From Actinomycetes bacterium (lineage in GTDB: Bacteria > Actinomycetota > Actinomycetes > Actinomycetales > Actinomycetaceae): a stretch of DNA of 5,564 nt. The notes under the pieces are model-generated. The model ran no database searches, was not told the DNA's origin, and worked only from the letters and a program-made list of their open reading frames with translations. The stretch covers positions 1 through 5,564 of the forward strand of contig JAEZVQ010000011.1 of the NCBI GenBank assembly GCA_023420745.1. The letters run 5' to 3'. The position numbers and the translations under genes are program-made. Of the stretch, positions 1 through 5,564 are shown piece after piece (position 1 is the stretch's first letter; each line of letters opens with the position of its first letter).

Positions 1-707
1 AACGCGGCTTGACTGTACCGCACGTTACCGGGCACAGCGAGGTCTCACGTCTCATCCTTACCGCTTCCGGCGGTCCATTCCGGGGGAAAACCCGCGCTGA
101 CCTCGCCGATGTCACTGCCGCGCAAGCACTCGCCCACCCGACGTGGACGATGGGGCCGGTGGTGACCATCAACTCGTCCACGCTGATGAATAAGGGGCTG
201 GAACTGATCGAAGCGAGCGTGCTCTTCGAGATCCCGGCGCGCGACATTATCCCCGTGATCCACCCCCAGTCGATCATCCACTCGATGGTTGAATTTTGTG
301 ACGGCGCCACCATCGCGCAAGCGTCACCGCCGGATATGCACCTCCCGATCGCTCTGTCGCTATCGATGCCTGACCGGTGGAGCGAGATCGAAAAACCGTG
401 TCAGTGGGATTCTGCGTGTTCCTGGACTTTTGAGCCGGTCGATCACAATACGTTCCCGGCGATCACCCTCGCGCGCGAGGCTGTCGATGCTTCGCCCACC
501 CACCCGGCGGTGATGAACGCGGCGAACGAGGTGTGCGTCGAGCGATTCATTCGCGGGCAACTCGCCTATCTCGGGATCGTCGACACGGTGGCGGCAGTCC
601 TCGCCGAGCACGACGGCATTGCCGAGCCGACACTGGAAGACGTGGTCGCCGTTGAAGAGTGGGCGAGTGCTCGTGCCGCTGAACATGTGGCAACGCTCGC
701 TCGCTAG
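1..707 (+). CDS. dxr: 1-deoxy-D-xylulose 5-phosphate reductoisomerase, C-terminal part (5' end outside window)
   Basis: Dxr (IspC) converts 1-deoxy-D-xylulose 5-phosphate to 2-C-methyl-D-erythritol 4-phosphate with NADPH in the cytosol, the second step of the MEP isoprenoid pathway. The frame is open from the window edge (first full codon at 3) to TAG at 705-707, about 234 codons. A full Dxr is near 390 residues, so the N-terminal NADPH-binding domain lies upstream. Counting from the in-frame TTG at 9 (internal, not a real start), SGGPFRG is at residues 20-26, HPTWTMG at 43-49 and NSSTLMNKGLE at 55-65. These match the E. coli substrate and metal residues S186, H209, W212, M214, S222, N227, K228 and E231, all conserved. 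HPQSIIHSM, ASPPDMHLPIAL and MNAANE follow, then the helical C-terminal domain. It is the first gene of the block, 23 bases before the protease. No frameshift or missing residue is visible in this part. Confidence 0.97.
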   Translation, partial: RGLTVPHVTGHSEVSRLILTASGGPFRGKTRADLADVTAAQALAHPTWTMGPVVTINSSTLMNKGLELIEASVLFEIPARDIIPVIHPQSIIHSMVEFCDGATIAQASPPDMHLPIALSLSMPDRWSEIEKPCQWDSACSWTFEPVDHNTFPAITLAREAVDASPTHPAVMNAANEVCVERFIRGQLAYLGIVDTVAAVLAEHDGIAEPTLEDVVAVEEWASARAAEHVATLAR

Positions 708-715
708 ATCATGAC

Positions 716-724
716 GAGGAAGGA
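716..724 (+). promoter_or_regulatory. Shine-Dalgarno site of the site-2 protease gene
   Basis: A purine-rich GAGGAAGGA lies in the 23-base gap after the dxr stop and ends 6 bases before the ATG at 731. It fixes that ATG as the start. The gap has no terminator or promoter-like element that I can see, so the protease gene is probably co-transcribed with dxr. Confidence 0.85.
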
Positions 725-730
725 CACACG

Positions 731-1969
731 ATGGGATACGTCATCGGAATCGTCCTCACCATTGTGGCGCTGATGATTTCCGTCGCGCTGCATGAGTTGG
801 GGCATATGATTCCCGCCAAGCGATTCGGCGTCTACGTGCCGCAGTACATGGTGGGGTTTGGTCCAACAATGGTGTCGAAAAAGGTTGGAGAAACCGAGTA
901 CGGCATCAAGTGGTTCCTCCTCGGCGGATTCGTGTCTCTTGCCGGGATGTTCGCCCCCGCGCCCGCGGGAACGAAGACGATGAATCGCAAGGGTGAGCCC
1001 ACACTCGCGGAAGAAGCGCGCCAACAGTCGCGAGAAGAACTCGACACCGTGGGGGAGGAACGTGCGTTTTACCGGCTGGCCACGTGGCAAAAGCTCGTCG
1101 TCATGCTCGGCGGTCCGGTCACCAACCTCGTGCTCGCGATTGCGATTTTCGCCATCGTCATTATGGGGATCGGGCTGTCACAGCCGACCACGACAATCGC
1201 CTCCGTCCCCCCGTGTCTCGACCCGACAGTGACGACGTGCACGAGCGAAGCTCCGCGATCACCGGCTGCCGAAGCGGGAATTCAAGCCGGCGATGTCGTC
1301 ACCTCGTGGGACGGACATGAGACGTCGTCGTGGTCGGACGTCACCGCAGCTATCGCGGAATCCGGGGAGCGTACCGTGCCGGTCACAGTTGAGCGCGACG
1401 GGCAGCGCGTCACACTCGCCGTGCGTGCGGTGAGTGTCAGTGGAGCACCGAGGGTCGGGATCGAATCGAAGGTCGAGCGTATTCGCGGTGGAGTTGGAGA
1501 CGTCGTCTCGAGCGTGAGTCAGATGGTAACCGGGACAGCGAGTCTGATCGTGACACTCCCGCAACAGGTGTGGCACGTGGCGCGCGGGATGATCGACCAC
1601 ACGCCGCGCGGCACCTCGTCGGTGCTGTCCGTCATCGGTGTTGGGCGCCTCGCCGCCGAAACCACGGCAACTTCCGCTCCCGTGTCGATCCTTGACCGGG
1701 TGGCGATGCTGCTCAGCCTGTGGGGGTCGCTCAACATTGCACTATTCGTATTCAATCTCATCCCCCTGCCGCCACTCGACGGCGGGCACATTGCCGGCGC
1801 ACTCTGGGAAGGCATCCGACGCGCGTGGGGAAAACTGCGCGGTCGCGACACGGTGATCTACTCCGACACGGCTCGGCTCGTCCCGTTGACCTACACGGTG
1901 GCACTCGCATTGATCGTGATGACTGTGGTGTTGATGGCGGCTGACGTCATTAACCCGATCCGGTGGTAG
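731..1969 (+). CDS. rip1: M50 site-2 intramembrane zinc metalloprotease, Rip1/RseP type
   Basis: This 412-residue membrane protease belongs to the family that cuts membrane-bound substrates inside the bilayer after a first cut by another protease. Known actinobacterial targets of Rip1 are anti-sigma factors; no substrate is encoded here. The zinc motif HELGH is at residues 21-25 in the first membrane segment. The GGPVTNL signature is at 127-133 at the start of segment two (about 119-152). A single PDZ domain spans about 172-236 (core [14 protein letters not shown] from 177). A third segment (about 324-345) runs into [12 protein letters not shown] at 342-353, with D350 the expected third zinc ligand, and a fourth lies near 387-407. 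Length and the single PDZ fit mycobacterial Rip1 (about 404 residues) better than two-PDZ E. coli RseP. The loop before the PDZ holds Cys162 and Cys170. The start is set by the Shine-Dalgarno at 716-724. Rip1, RseP and RasP are names for members of this one family. Confidence 0.94.
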   Translation: MGYVIGIVLTIVALMISVALHELGHMIPAKRFGVYVPQYMVGFGPTMVSKKVGETEYGIKWFLLGGFVSLAGMFAPAPAGTKTMNRKGEPTLAEEARQQSREELDTVGEERAFYRLATWQKLVVMLGGPVTNLVLAIAIFAIVIMGIGLSQPTTTIASVPPCLDPTVTTCTSEAPRSPAAEAGIQAGDVVTSWDGHETSSWSDVTAAIAESGERTVPVTVERDGQRVTLAVRAVSVSGAPRVGIESKVERIRGGVGDVVSSVSQMVTGTASLIVTLPQQVWHVARGMIDHTPRGTSSVLSVIGVGRLAAETTATSAPVSILDRVAMLLSLWGSLNIALFVFNLIPLPPLDGGHIAGALWEGIRRAWGKLRGRDTVIYSDTARLVPLTYTVALALIVMTVVLMAADVINPIRW

Positions 1970-1981
1970 ACCCGTCGTCAA

Positions 1982-2010
1982 CGCCACTCGCGCAGTCTTC
2001 TTCGATGGCG
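1982..2010 (+). other. Bulged hairpin after the protease gene, not a clear terminator
   Basis: CGCCA at 1982-1986 pairs with TGGCG at 2006-2010, and TCG at 1988-1990 pairs with CGA at 2003-2005. This gives 8 base pairs with one bulged C and a 12-base loop. It starts 12 bases after the protease stop. No T-run follows (the next bases are G-rich), so I do not call it a rho-independent terminator. It could be a weak attenuator, an RNA-processing site, or chance in GC-rich DNA. Confidence 0.3.
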
Positions 2011-2024
2011 TGTGCGGGGGCTAC

Positions 2025-2049
2025 GGCGCGACTCGACTCGATGTGCGCC
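2025..2049. repeat. Short inverted repeat overlapping the putative ispG -10 box, with a tandem ACTCG pair
   Basis: GGCGC at 2025-2029 is mirrored by GCGCC at 2045-2049, with 15 bases between. Inside it, ACTCG is repeated in tandem (2031-2040). The right arm touches the first base of the CATAAT -10-like hexamer at 2049-2054, a place where an operator could lie. The arms are only 5 bases and GC-rich, so chance is a real possibility. Confidence 0.2.
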
Positions 2050-2061
2050 ATAATGGCATGG
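2049..2061 (+). promoter_or_regulatory. Putative -10 element of a leaderless ispG promoter
   Basis: CATAAT (2049-2054) matches five of six bases of the TATAAT consensus. It stands out as AT-rich in a GC-rich gap. The base 7 downstream of its end is 2061, the G of an in-frame GTG, so a transcript starting there would begin with the start codon. No convincing -35 hexamer lies 16-18 bases upstream, which is common in Actinobacteria. No Shine-Dalgarno precedes any candidate start (GTG 2010, ATG 2058, GTG 2061, ATG 2082), which favours a leaderless message. Confidence 0.45.
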
Positions 2062-3206
2062 TGAGTCAAACGAATCTTGGTATGCCGACCATGCCCACCT
2101 CGTTCCCACGCCGCACCACTCGGCGCATCCACGTAGGGGACGTGGCAGTCGGCGGTGGTGCACCCGTTTCCGTTCAGTCAATGACCACGACGAAGACCAC
2201 GGATATTGGTGCCACGCTGCAACAGATTGCGGAACTCACCGCGGCCGGTTGCGACATTGTTCGCGTCGCGTGCCCCTCGGCTGACGATGCTGAAGCGCTG
2301 CCGATTATCGCGAAGAAGTCAACAATCCCGGTCATTGCGGACATCCACTTCCAGCCGCGCTACGTCTTTGCCGCCATCGAAGGCGGGTGCGCGGGCGTGC
2401 GCGTCAACCCTGGAAATATCCGCAAATTCGACGACCAGGTCAAGGACATCACCAAAGCGGCTTCCGACCACGGTGTCTCGCTACGCATCGGTGTCAATGC
2501 CGGTTCCCTCGACCCGCGTTTGCTGAAGAAATACGGTAAAGCCACCCCGGAGGCGCTCGCCGAATCGGCGATGTGGGAGGCGTCGCTCTTCGAGGAACAC
2601 GATTTCCACGACTTCAAGATCTCGGTCAAACACCACGATCCGGTGACGATGATCCGCGCCTACGAGATTCTGTCCGAATCCGGCGACTGGCCGCTCCACC
2701 TCGGTGTTACCGAAGCGGGGCCGCAGTTCCAGGGGACGATCAAATCAGCTACAGCTTTTGGCGCACTGCTACGCCAAGGAATCGGTGACACCATTCGCGT
2801 TTCGCTCTCGGCACCGCCCGTCGAAGAGGTGAAGGTCGGGATTGAAATCCTCCAGTCACTCGGTCTGCGCGAACGCACCCTCGAAATCGTGTCCTGCCCG
2901 TCGTGCGGTCGCGCCCAGGTTGACGTGTACACCCTCGCTAACGAGGTGACAGAAGGGCTCAAAGACGTCACCGTCCCGTTGCGCGTTGCCGTCATGGGGT
3001 GCGTCGTCAATGGGCCGGGCGAAGCGCGTGAAGCCGATCTCGGTGTGGCCTCCGGCAACGGCAAAGGACAAATTTTTATCAAAGGCAAGGTGGTGGAGAC
3101 CGTCCCCGAAGATCAAATCGTCGAGACACTCATCCGCCACGCGACCACCATCGCTGAGGAACTCGGTCTTGAAGAAGGCTCGGGAACCGTCGATGTCATC
3201 GCCTGA
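2058..3206 (+). CDS. ispG: 4-hydroxy-3-methylbut-2-en-1-yl diphosphate synthase (IspG/GcpE)
   Basis: IspG reductively opens 2-C-methyl-D-erythritol 2,4-cyclodiphosphate to HMBPP, the penultimate MEP-pathway step, using a [4Fe-4S] cluster fed by ferredoxin or flavodoxin in the cytosol. From ATG 2058 the protein is 382 residues. The N-terminal TIM-barrel part carries [54 protein letters not shown] and [10 protein letters not shown]. The C-terminal cluster domain has Cys280 and Cys283 (SCPSCGRA), Cys315 ([10 protein letters not shown]) and Glu322, the expected three-Cys-plus-Glu ligand set. It is the short bacterial form without the plant-type insertion. The open frame extends back to GTG 2010, but the N-terminus I recall for actinobacterial homologues has about five residues before LGMP, pointing to ATG 2058 or GTG 2061. 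GTG 2061 is preferred if the promoter is leaderless. The 88-base gap and the putative promoter suggest it can be expressed apart from dxr and the protease. Confidence 0.97.
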   Translation: MVSQTNLGMPTMPTSFPRRTTRRIHVGDVAVGGGAPVSVQSMTTTKTTDIGATLQQIAELTAAGCDIVRVACPSADDAEALPIIAKKSTIPVIADIHFQPRYVFAAIEGGCAGVRVNPGNIRKFDDQVKDITKAASDHGVSLRIGVNAGSLDPRLLKKYGKATPEALAESAMWEASLFEEHDFHDFKISVKHHDPVTMIRAYEILSESGDWPLHLGVTEAGPQFQGTIKSATAFGALLRQGIGDTIRVSLSAPPVEEVKVGIEILQSLGLRERTLEIVSCPSCGRAQVDVYTLANEVTEGLKDVTVPLRVAVMGCVVNGPGEAREADLGVASGNGKGQIFIKGKVVETVPEDQIVETLIRHATTIAEELGLEEGSGTVDVIA

Positions 3207-3252
3207 GCACCCGCCGCGTCTCACCTCGTTTCTCCACCATCCCACGACACAC

Positions 3253-3265
3253 TAGGCTGGATCTA
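3253..3265 (+). promoter_or_regulatory. Putative -10 element of a leaderless proS promoter
   Basis: TAGGCT (3253-3258) fits the actinobacterial TANNNT -10 pattern. It ends 7 bases before the A of the proS ATG, so transcription would start at or next to the first base of the codon. The 58-base gap after ispG has no Shine-Dalgarno before this ATG and no terminator hairpin. A -35 is not clear; the best sequence near the right distance is a weak TTTCTC around 3229-3234. Confidence 0.55.
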
Positions 3266-5076
3266 TGCTGCACCACTTGACGACCTATTTCGTTCGCACT
3301 CTACGTGACGACCCCGCCGACGCCGAGGTGGCGAGCCACAAGCTCCTCGTGCGCGCCGGCTACATTCGCCGCAATGCACCCGGTATCTACACCTGGCTGC
3401 CGCTCGGGCTGAGAGTGCTGCGCCGCGTGGAGACAGTGATCCGCGAAGAAATGGATGCGATCGGGGCGCAGGAAGTACATTTTCCGGCACTGTTGCCGCG
3501 CGAACCCTACGAGGCGACGAATCGCTGGAACGAGTACGGTGCGACACTATTCACCCTCCACGACCGCAAGGGTGCAGACTACCTCCTTGCTCCGACGCAT
3601 GAGGAAATGTTTACCCTGCTCGTCAAGGATCTGTACTCGTCCTACAAGGACTTGCCCACGACCCTGTATCAGATTCAAACGAAGTACCGCGACGAAGCGC
3701 GTCCGCGTGCCGGTGTGATTCGTGCCCGCGAGTTCGTGATGAAAGATGCGTACTCCTTCGACATTGATGAGGATGGCCTCGAGCGCTCCTACGAACTGCA
3801 GCGGGGTGCCTACCAGCGGGTGTTCCAGCGCCTCGGCTTACCCTTCGCGATCTGTCAGGCCATGTCGGGAGCGATGGGCGGTTCTCGATCGGAAGAGTTC
3901 CTTTTTCCCTGTGCCATCGGTGAAGACACGTTCGTATCCTCAGCCGGAGGATACTGCGCGAATGCGGAAGCCGTGTCGACCGTCGTCCCCGACCCCGTGG
4001 ATGCCAGCAACGTACCCGCCACGCAGTTGCGTCACACGCCCGGTGCGGCAACGATTGCCGACCTCGTCTCCTATTCCAACGAGCATTTCCCGCGCGAGGA
4101 TCGTCCGTGGTGCGCCGCCGATATGCTCAAGAGTTTCGTCGTCGCGCTGACGCACCCGGATGGAACGCGTGAAATCGTTAACGTCGCGATCCCGGGTGAC
4201 CGCGATATCGACATCAAGCGTCTGGAGGCGTCGGTCGCGCCTGCTGAAGTCGAAATGGCGACGCCTGAGGATCTCGCTCAGCATCCCGAACTCGTTGCCG
4301 GCTACCTCGGCCCTCAGGTGTGTGGTCCAAACTCGCCGCTGCGTGTCGTTGACGAGGACGGATCAATCTCCGGATCAGTACGCCTGCTCGTTGACCCGCG
4401 TGTCGTCGACGGAACCGAATGGATTGCCGGCGGGAACAAGCCGGATTACCACGCCTACCATCTCGTCATGGGGCGCGACTTCACCGCCGACGGCACCATC
4501 GAAGCAGCGGAGATCCGCGACGGTGACCTTGCCCCGGACGGATCGGGTCCACTGTCGCTCGAACGCGGTATCGAAATCGGCCACAGCTTCCAGCTCGGTC
4601 GAAAATATGCGAAGGCGCTGGGGCTGACGGTTCTCGACCAGAACGGCAAATCCCAGGTCGTCACCATGGGCTCCTATGGGATTGGGGTGAGCCGAGTACT
4701 CGCCGCACTCGCTGAGCACTACCACGACGAACGCGGTCTGGTATGGCCGATGGTCGTCGCACCGTTCCACCTCCAGATTGTTGCCACCGGTAAAGGTGCG
4801 GAGGTGTTTGACACCGCGCAGGAAATCGGCGAGGCAGTGTCCGCGGCCGGTTTTGATGTCCTCATTGACGATCGCCCGAAGATGTCCGCAGGGGTCAAGT
4901 TTGCCGACGCGGAACTGCTGGGCATGCCGTTCGTCCTCGTCGTTGGGCGTGGGCTGGAACGCGGTGTTGTCGAGATTCGTGACCGTCGCGCCGGGACTTC
5001 CGAAGAAGTCGCGGTCAACGAGGCGGCAGCGACGATCGTGACCATGCTCGCCGCCGCGAAGGAGAATGCACAGTGA
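3265..5076 (+). CDS. proS: Prolyl-tRNA synthetase, bacterial type with editing (INS) domain
   Basis: ProRS charges tRNA-Pro with proline in the cytosol; the bacterial type also hydrolyses Ala-tRNA-Pro. At 603 residues it is slightly longer than E. coli ProRS (572). The class II catalytic core includes LAPTHEE for substrate binding, motif 2 around Arg142 (KYRDEARPR, then [11 protein letters not shown]) and motif 3 GSYGIGVSR at 469-477. Between motifs 2 and 3, about residues 230-405, lies the INS editing domain. By alignment from memory, K289, D377 and H396 correspond to E. coli editing residues K279, D350 and H369, so editing looks intact. The anticodon-binding domain occupies about 500-595 ([20 protein letters not shown], then LVVGRG). 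ATG 3265 gives the standard N-terminus ([22 protein letters not shown] at 15-36) and has no Shine-Dalgarno, but a -10-like box lies just upstream. The stop overlaps the def start by 4 bases. Confidence 0.98.
   Translation: MLHHLTTYFVRTLRDDPADAEVASHKLLVRAGYIRRNAPGIYTWLPLGLRVLRRVETVIREEMDAIGAQEVHFPALLPREPYEATNRWNEYGATLFTLHDRKGADYLLAPTHEEMFTLLVKDLYSSYKDLPTTLYQIQTKYRDEARPRAGVIRAREFVMKDAYSFDIDEDGLERSYELQRGAYQRVFQRLGLPFAICQAMSGAMGGSRSEEFLFPCAIGEDTFVSSAGGYCANAEAVSTVVPDPVDASNVPATQLRHTPGAATIADLVSYSNEHFPREDRPWCAADMLKSFVVALTHPDGTREIVNVAIPGDRDIDIKRLEASVAPAEVEMATPEDLAQHPELVAGYLGPQVCGPNSPLRVVDEDGSISGSVRLLVDPRVVDGTEWIAGGNKPDYHAYHLVMGRDFTADGTIEAAEIRDGDLAPDGSGPLSLERGIEIGHSFQLGRKYAKALGLTVLDQNGKSQVVTMGSYGIGVSRVLAALAEHYHDERGLVWPMVVAPFHLQIVATGKGAEVFDTAQEIGEAVSAAGFDVLIDDRPKMSAGVKFADAELLGMPFVLVVGRGLERGVVEIRDRRAGTSEEVAVNEAAATIVTMLAAAKENAQ
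3934..3954. repeat. Perfect 8-bp inverted repeat inside proS
   Basis: GTATCCTC (3934-3941) and GAGGATAC (3947-3954) are exact reverse complements around the 5-base loop AGCCG. The hairpin encodes VSSAGGY near proS residue 225, where the catalytic part passes into the editing domain. Several codons in it (GTA, TCA, GGA, GGA) end in A, unlike the mostly C- or G-ending codons around them. No T-run follows, so it is not a terminator. Confidence 0.5.
5059..5064 (+). promoter_or_regulatory. Shine-Dalgarno site of def, inside the end of proS
   Basis: AAGGAG lies within the last proS codons (encoding Lys-Glu) and is 8 bases from the GTG at 5073. This is close to ideal and decides the def start at a GTG that overlaps the proS stop (GTGA, 5073-5076). 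The arrangement implies co-transcription and translational coupling of def to proS. Confidence 0.88.
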
Positions 5077-5561
5077 CACAGCGCGATATTCGAGTGATCG
5101 GTGATCCGGTTCTTCGCACCCCGTGCGAGTGGATTACCGATTTTGATGACAAAGTGAAAAACCTCGTCGAGGATCTCCTCGAAAATGTCGACCAGGAGGG
5201 CCGCGCGGGTCTCGCCGCAAATCAAATCGGTGTCGGGCTGCGCGCGTTTTCGTGGAATATTGACGGCGAAATCGGGTACGTCCTCAACCCGCGTTTGGTC
5301 GAAGTATCGACGGACGAGTACCAAGATGGGGACGAGGGATGCTTGTCGGTTCCCGGACTGTGGTTCCCCACCGAACGAGCGTGGTATGCGCGTGTTGAAG
5401 GTGTGGACATCGACGGCAAACCGGTGGTCGTCGAAGGCGAAGAGCTGATGGCGCGCTGCCTCCAGCACGAGACTGACCACCTTGAGGGGATGCTCTACCT
5501 CGATCGCCTCGACCGGGCGACGAGGAAGAAGGCGCTGCGTCAGGTTCGCGACCTGATGTAA
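5073..5561 (+). CDS. def: Peptide deformylase
   Basis: Peptide deformylase removes the N-formyl group from the initiator methionine of new proteins as they leave the ribosome, using a bound metal ion (usually iron). The 162-residue protein starts with GTG and is complete. All three family motifs are present: motif 1 as [11 protein letters not shown] at residues 43-53, motif 2 EGCLSVPG at 88-95 with metal ligand Cys90, and motif 3 QHETDHLEG at 131-139 with ligands His132 and His136 and catalytic Glu133. Motif 1 has Asn50 where the common consensus GLAAPQ has Pro; I recall this form from other actinobacterial deformylases, so it is probably not a defect. Length is typical. The 4-base overlap with proS and the Shine-Dalgarno at 5059-5064 make it the second gene of a translation-related pair. 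No methionyl-tRNA formyltransferase gene (fmt), its frequent partner, is seen before the window ends at 5564. Confidence 0.97.
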   Translation: MTQRDIRVIGDPVLRTPCEWITDFDDKVKNLVEDLLENVDQEGRAGLAANQIGVGLRAFSWNIDGEIGYVLNPRLVEVSTDEYQDGDEGCLSVPGLWFPTERAWYARVEGVDIDGKPVVVEGEELMARCLQHETDHLEGMLYLDRLDRATRKKALRQVRDLM

Positions 5562-5564
5562 CGG

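Noticed and set aside
9..11. TTG as the start of dxr
   Set aside because: The frame stays open to the window edge, and homologues continue for about 150 residues upstream of this point. The gene is cut by the window rather than starting here.
2010..2012. GTG as the ispG start
   Set aside because: It would add 16 residues with no counterpart that I recall in homologues, has no Shine-Dalgarno, and lies upstream of the putative -10 box and inside the hairpin arm.
3207..3264. Terminator between ispG and proS
   Set aside because: No stem-loop or T-run is visible in this 58-base gap, so read-through from ispG remains possible in addition to a proS promoter.
4375..5079. Second long - strand open frame (234 codons) antisense to proS
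   Set aside because: It mirrors proS codons in another frame, overlaps the other antisense frame and shows no recognisable domain.
5167..5182. TCGAGGA/TCCTCGA inverted repeat in def
   Set aside because: The arms are separated by only 2 bases, so an RNA hairpin would be strained, and the sequence is explained by ordinary Glu, Asp and Leu codons.
4719..5480. Long open frame (253 codons) on the - strand across the end of proS and most of def
   Set aside because: It runs antisense to two certain genes, matches no family I recognise, spans their junction and has no Shine-Dalgarno. Long antisense frames are expected opposite GC-rich coding sequence.
1..5564. Defence system, mobile element, CRISPR array, tRNA or riboswitch
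   Set aside because: Nothing of the kind is visible. Five intact or edge-cut core genes account for almost all the sequence, and the gaps are 88 bases or shorter.

Overview
This window is a compact, single-strand block of five core housekeeping genes from a high-GC (about 60% by eye) actinobacterium. All five read on the + strand: dxr (5' part missing), a Rip1/RseP-type site-2 protease, ispG (gcpE), proS and def. The dxr - M50 protease - ispG order is the arrangement I know from Mycobacterium (dxr-rip1-gcpE) and other Actinobacteria. The protein details also fit that phylum: actinobacterial wording of the Dxr and IspG motifs, a single-PDZ protease with a Cys pair ahead of the PDZ domain, a bacterial-type ProRS, and a [13 protein letters not shown] deformylase. 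I suspect an Actinomycetaceae-like lineage, but the sequence alone does not prove this.

Layout: 1-707 is the C-terminal part of dxr. After 23 bases with a strong ribosome binding site comes the membrane protease (731-1969). The next gap, 88 bases (1970-2057), holds a weak bulged hairpin, a short inverted repeat and a likely -10 box, and leads into ispG (2058-3206). A 58-base gap then carries a TANNNT-type -10 element just before the proS ATG (3265-5076). def (5073-5561) overlaps proS by 4 bases (GTGA) and has a good Shine-Dalgarno inside the end of proS. The window ends 3 bases after the def stop. I see no RNA genes, mobile elements, CRISPR arrays or rho-independent terminators.

How the genes work together: Dxr (second step) and IspG (penultimate step) belong to the MEP pathway that makes IPP/DMAPP for menaquinone, undecaprenyl phosphate and other isoprenoids. 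The protease between them acts in regulated intramembrane proteolysis, typically of anti-sigma factors, so the pairing looks like conserved linkage rather than a shared pathway. ProRS (charging tRNA-Pro) and peptide deformylase (removing N-formyl from new proteins) form a small translation unit that is translationally coupled.

I find no new biological system. The most interesting points are regulatory. ispG and proS both lack a visible Shine-Dalgarno and have a -10-like hexamer ending 7 bases before a start codon, which suggests leaderless mRNAs, whereas rip1 and def have clear Shine-Dalgarno sites. There is also a perfect 8-bp inverted repeat inside proS.
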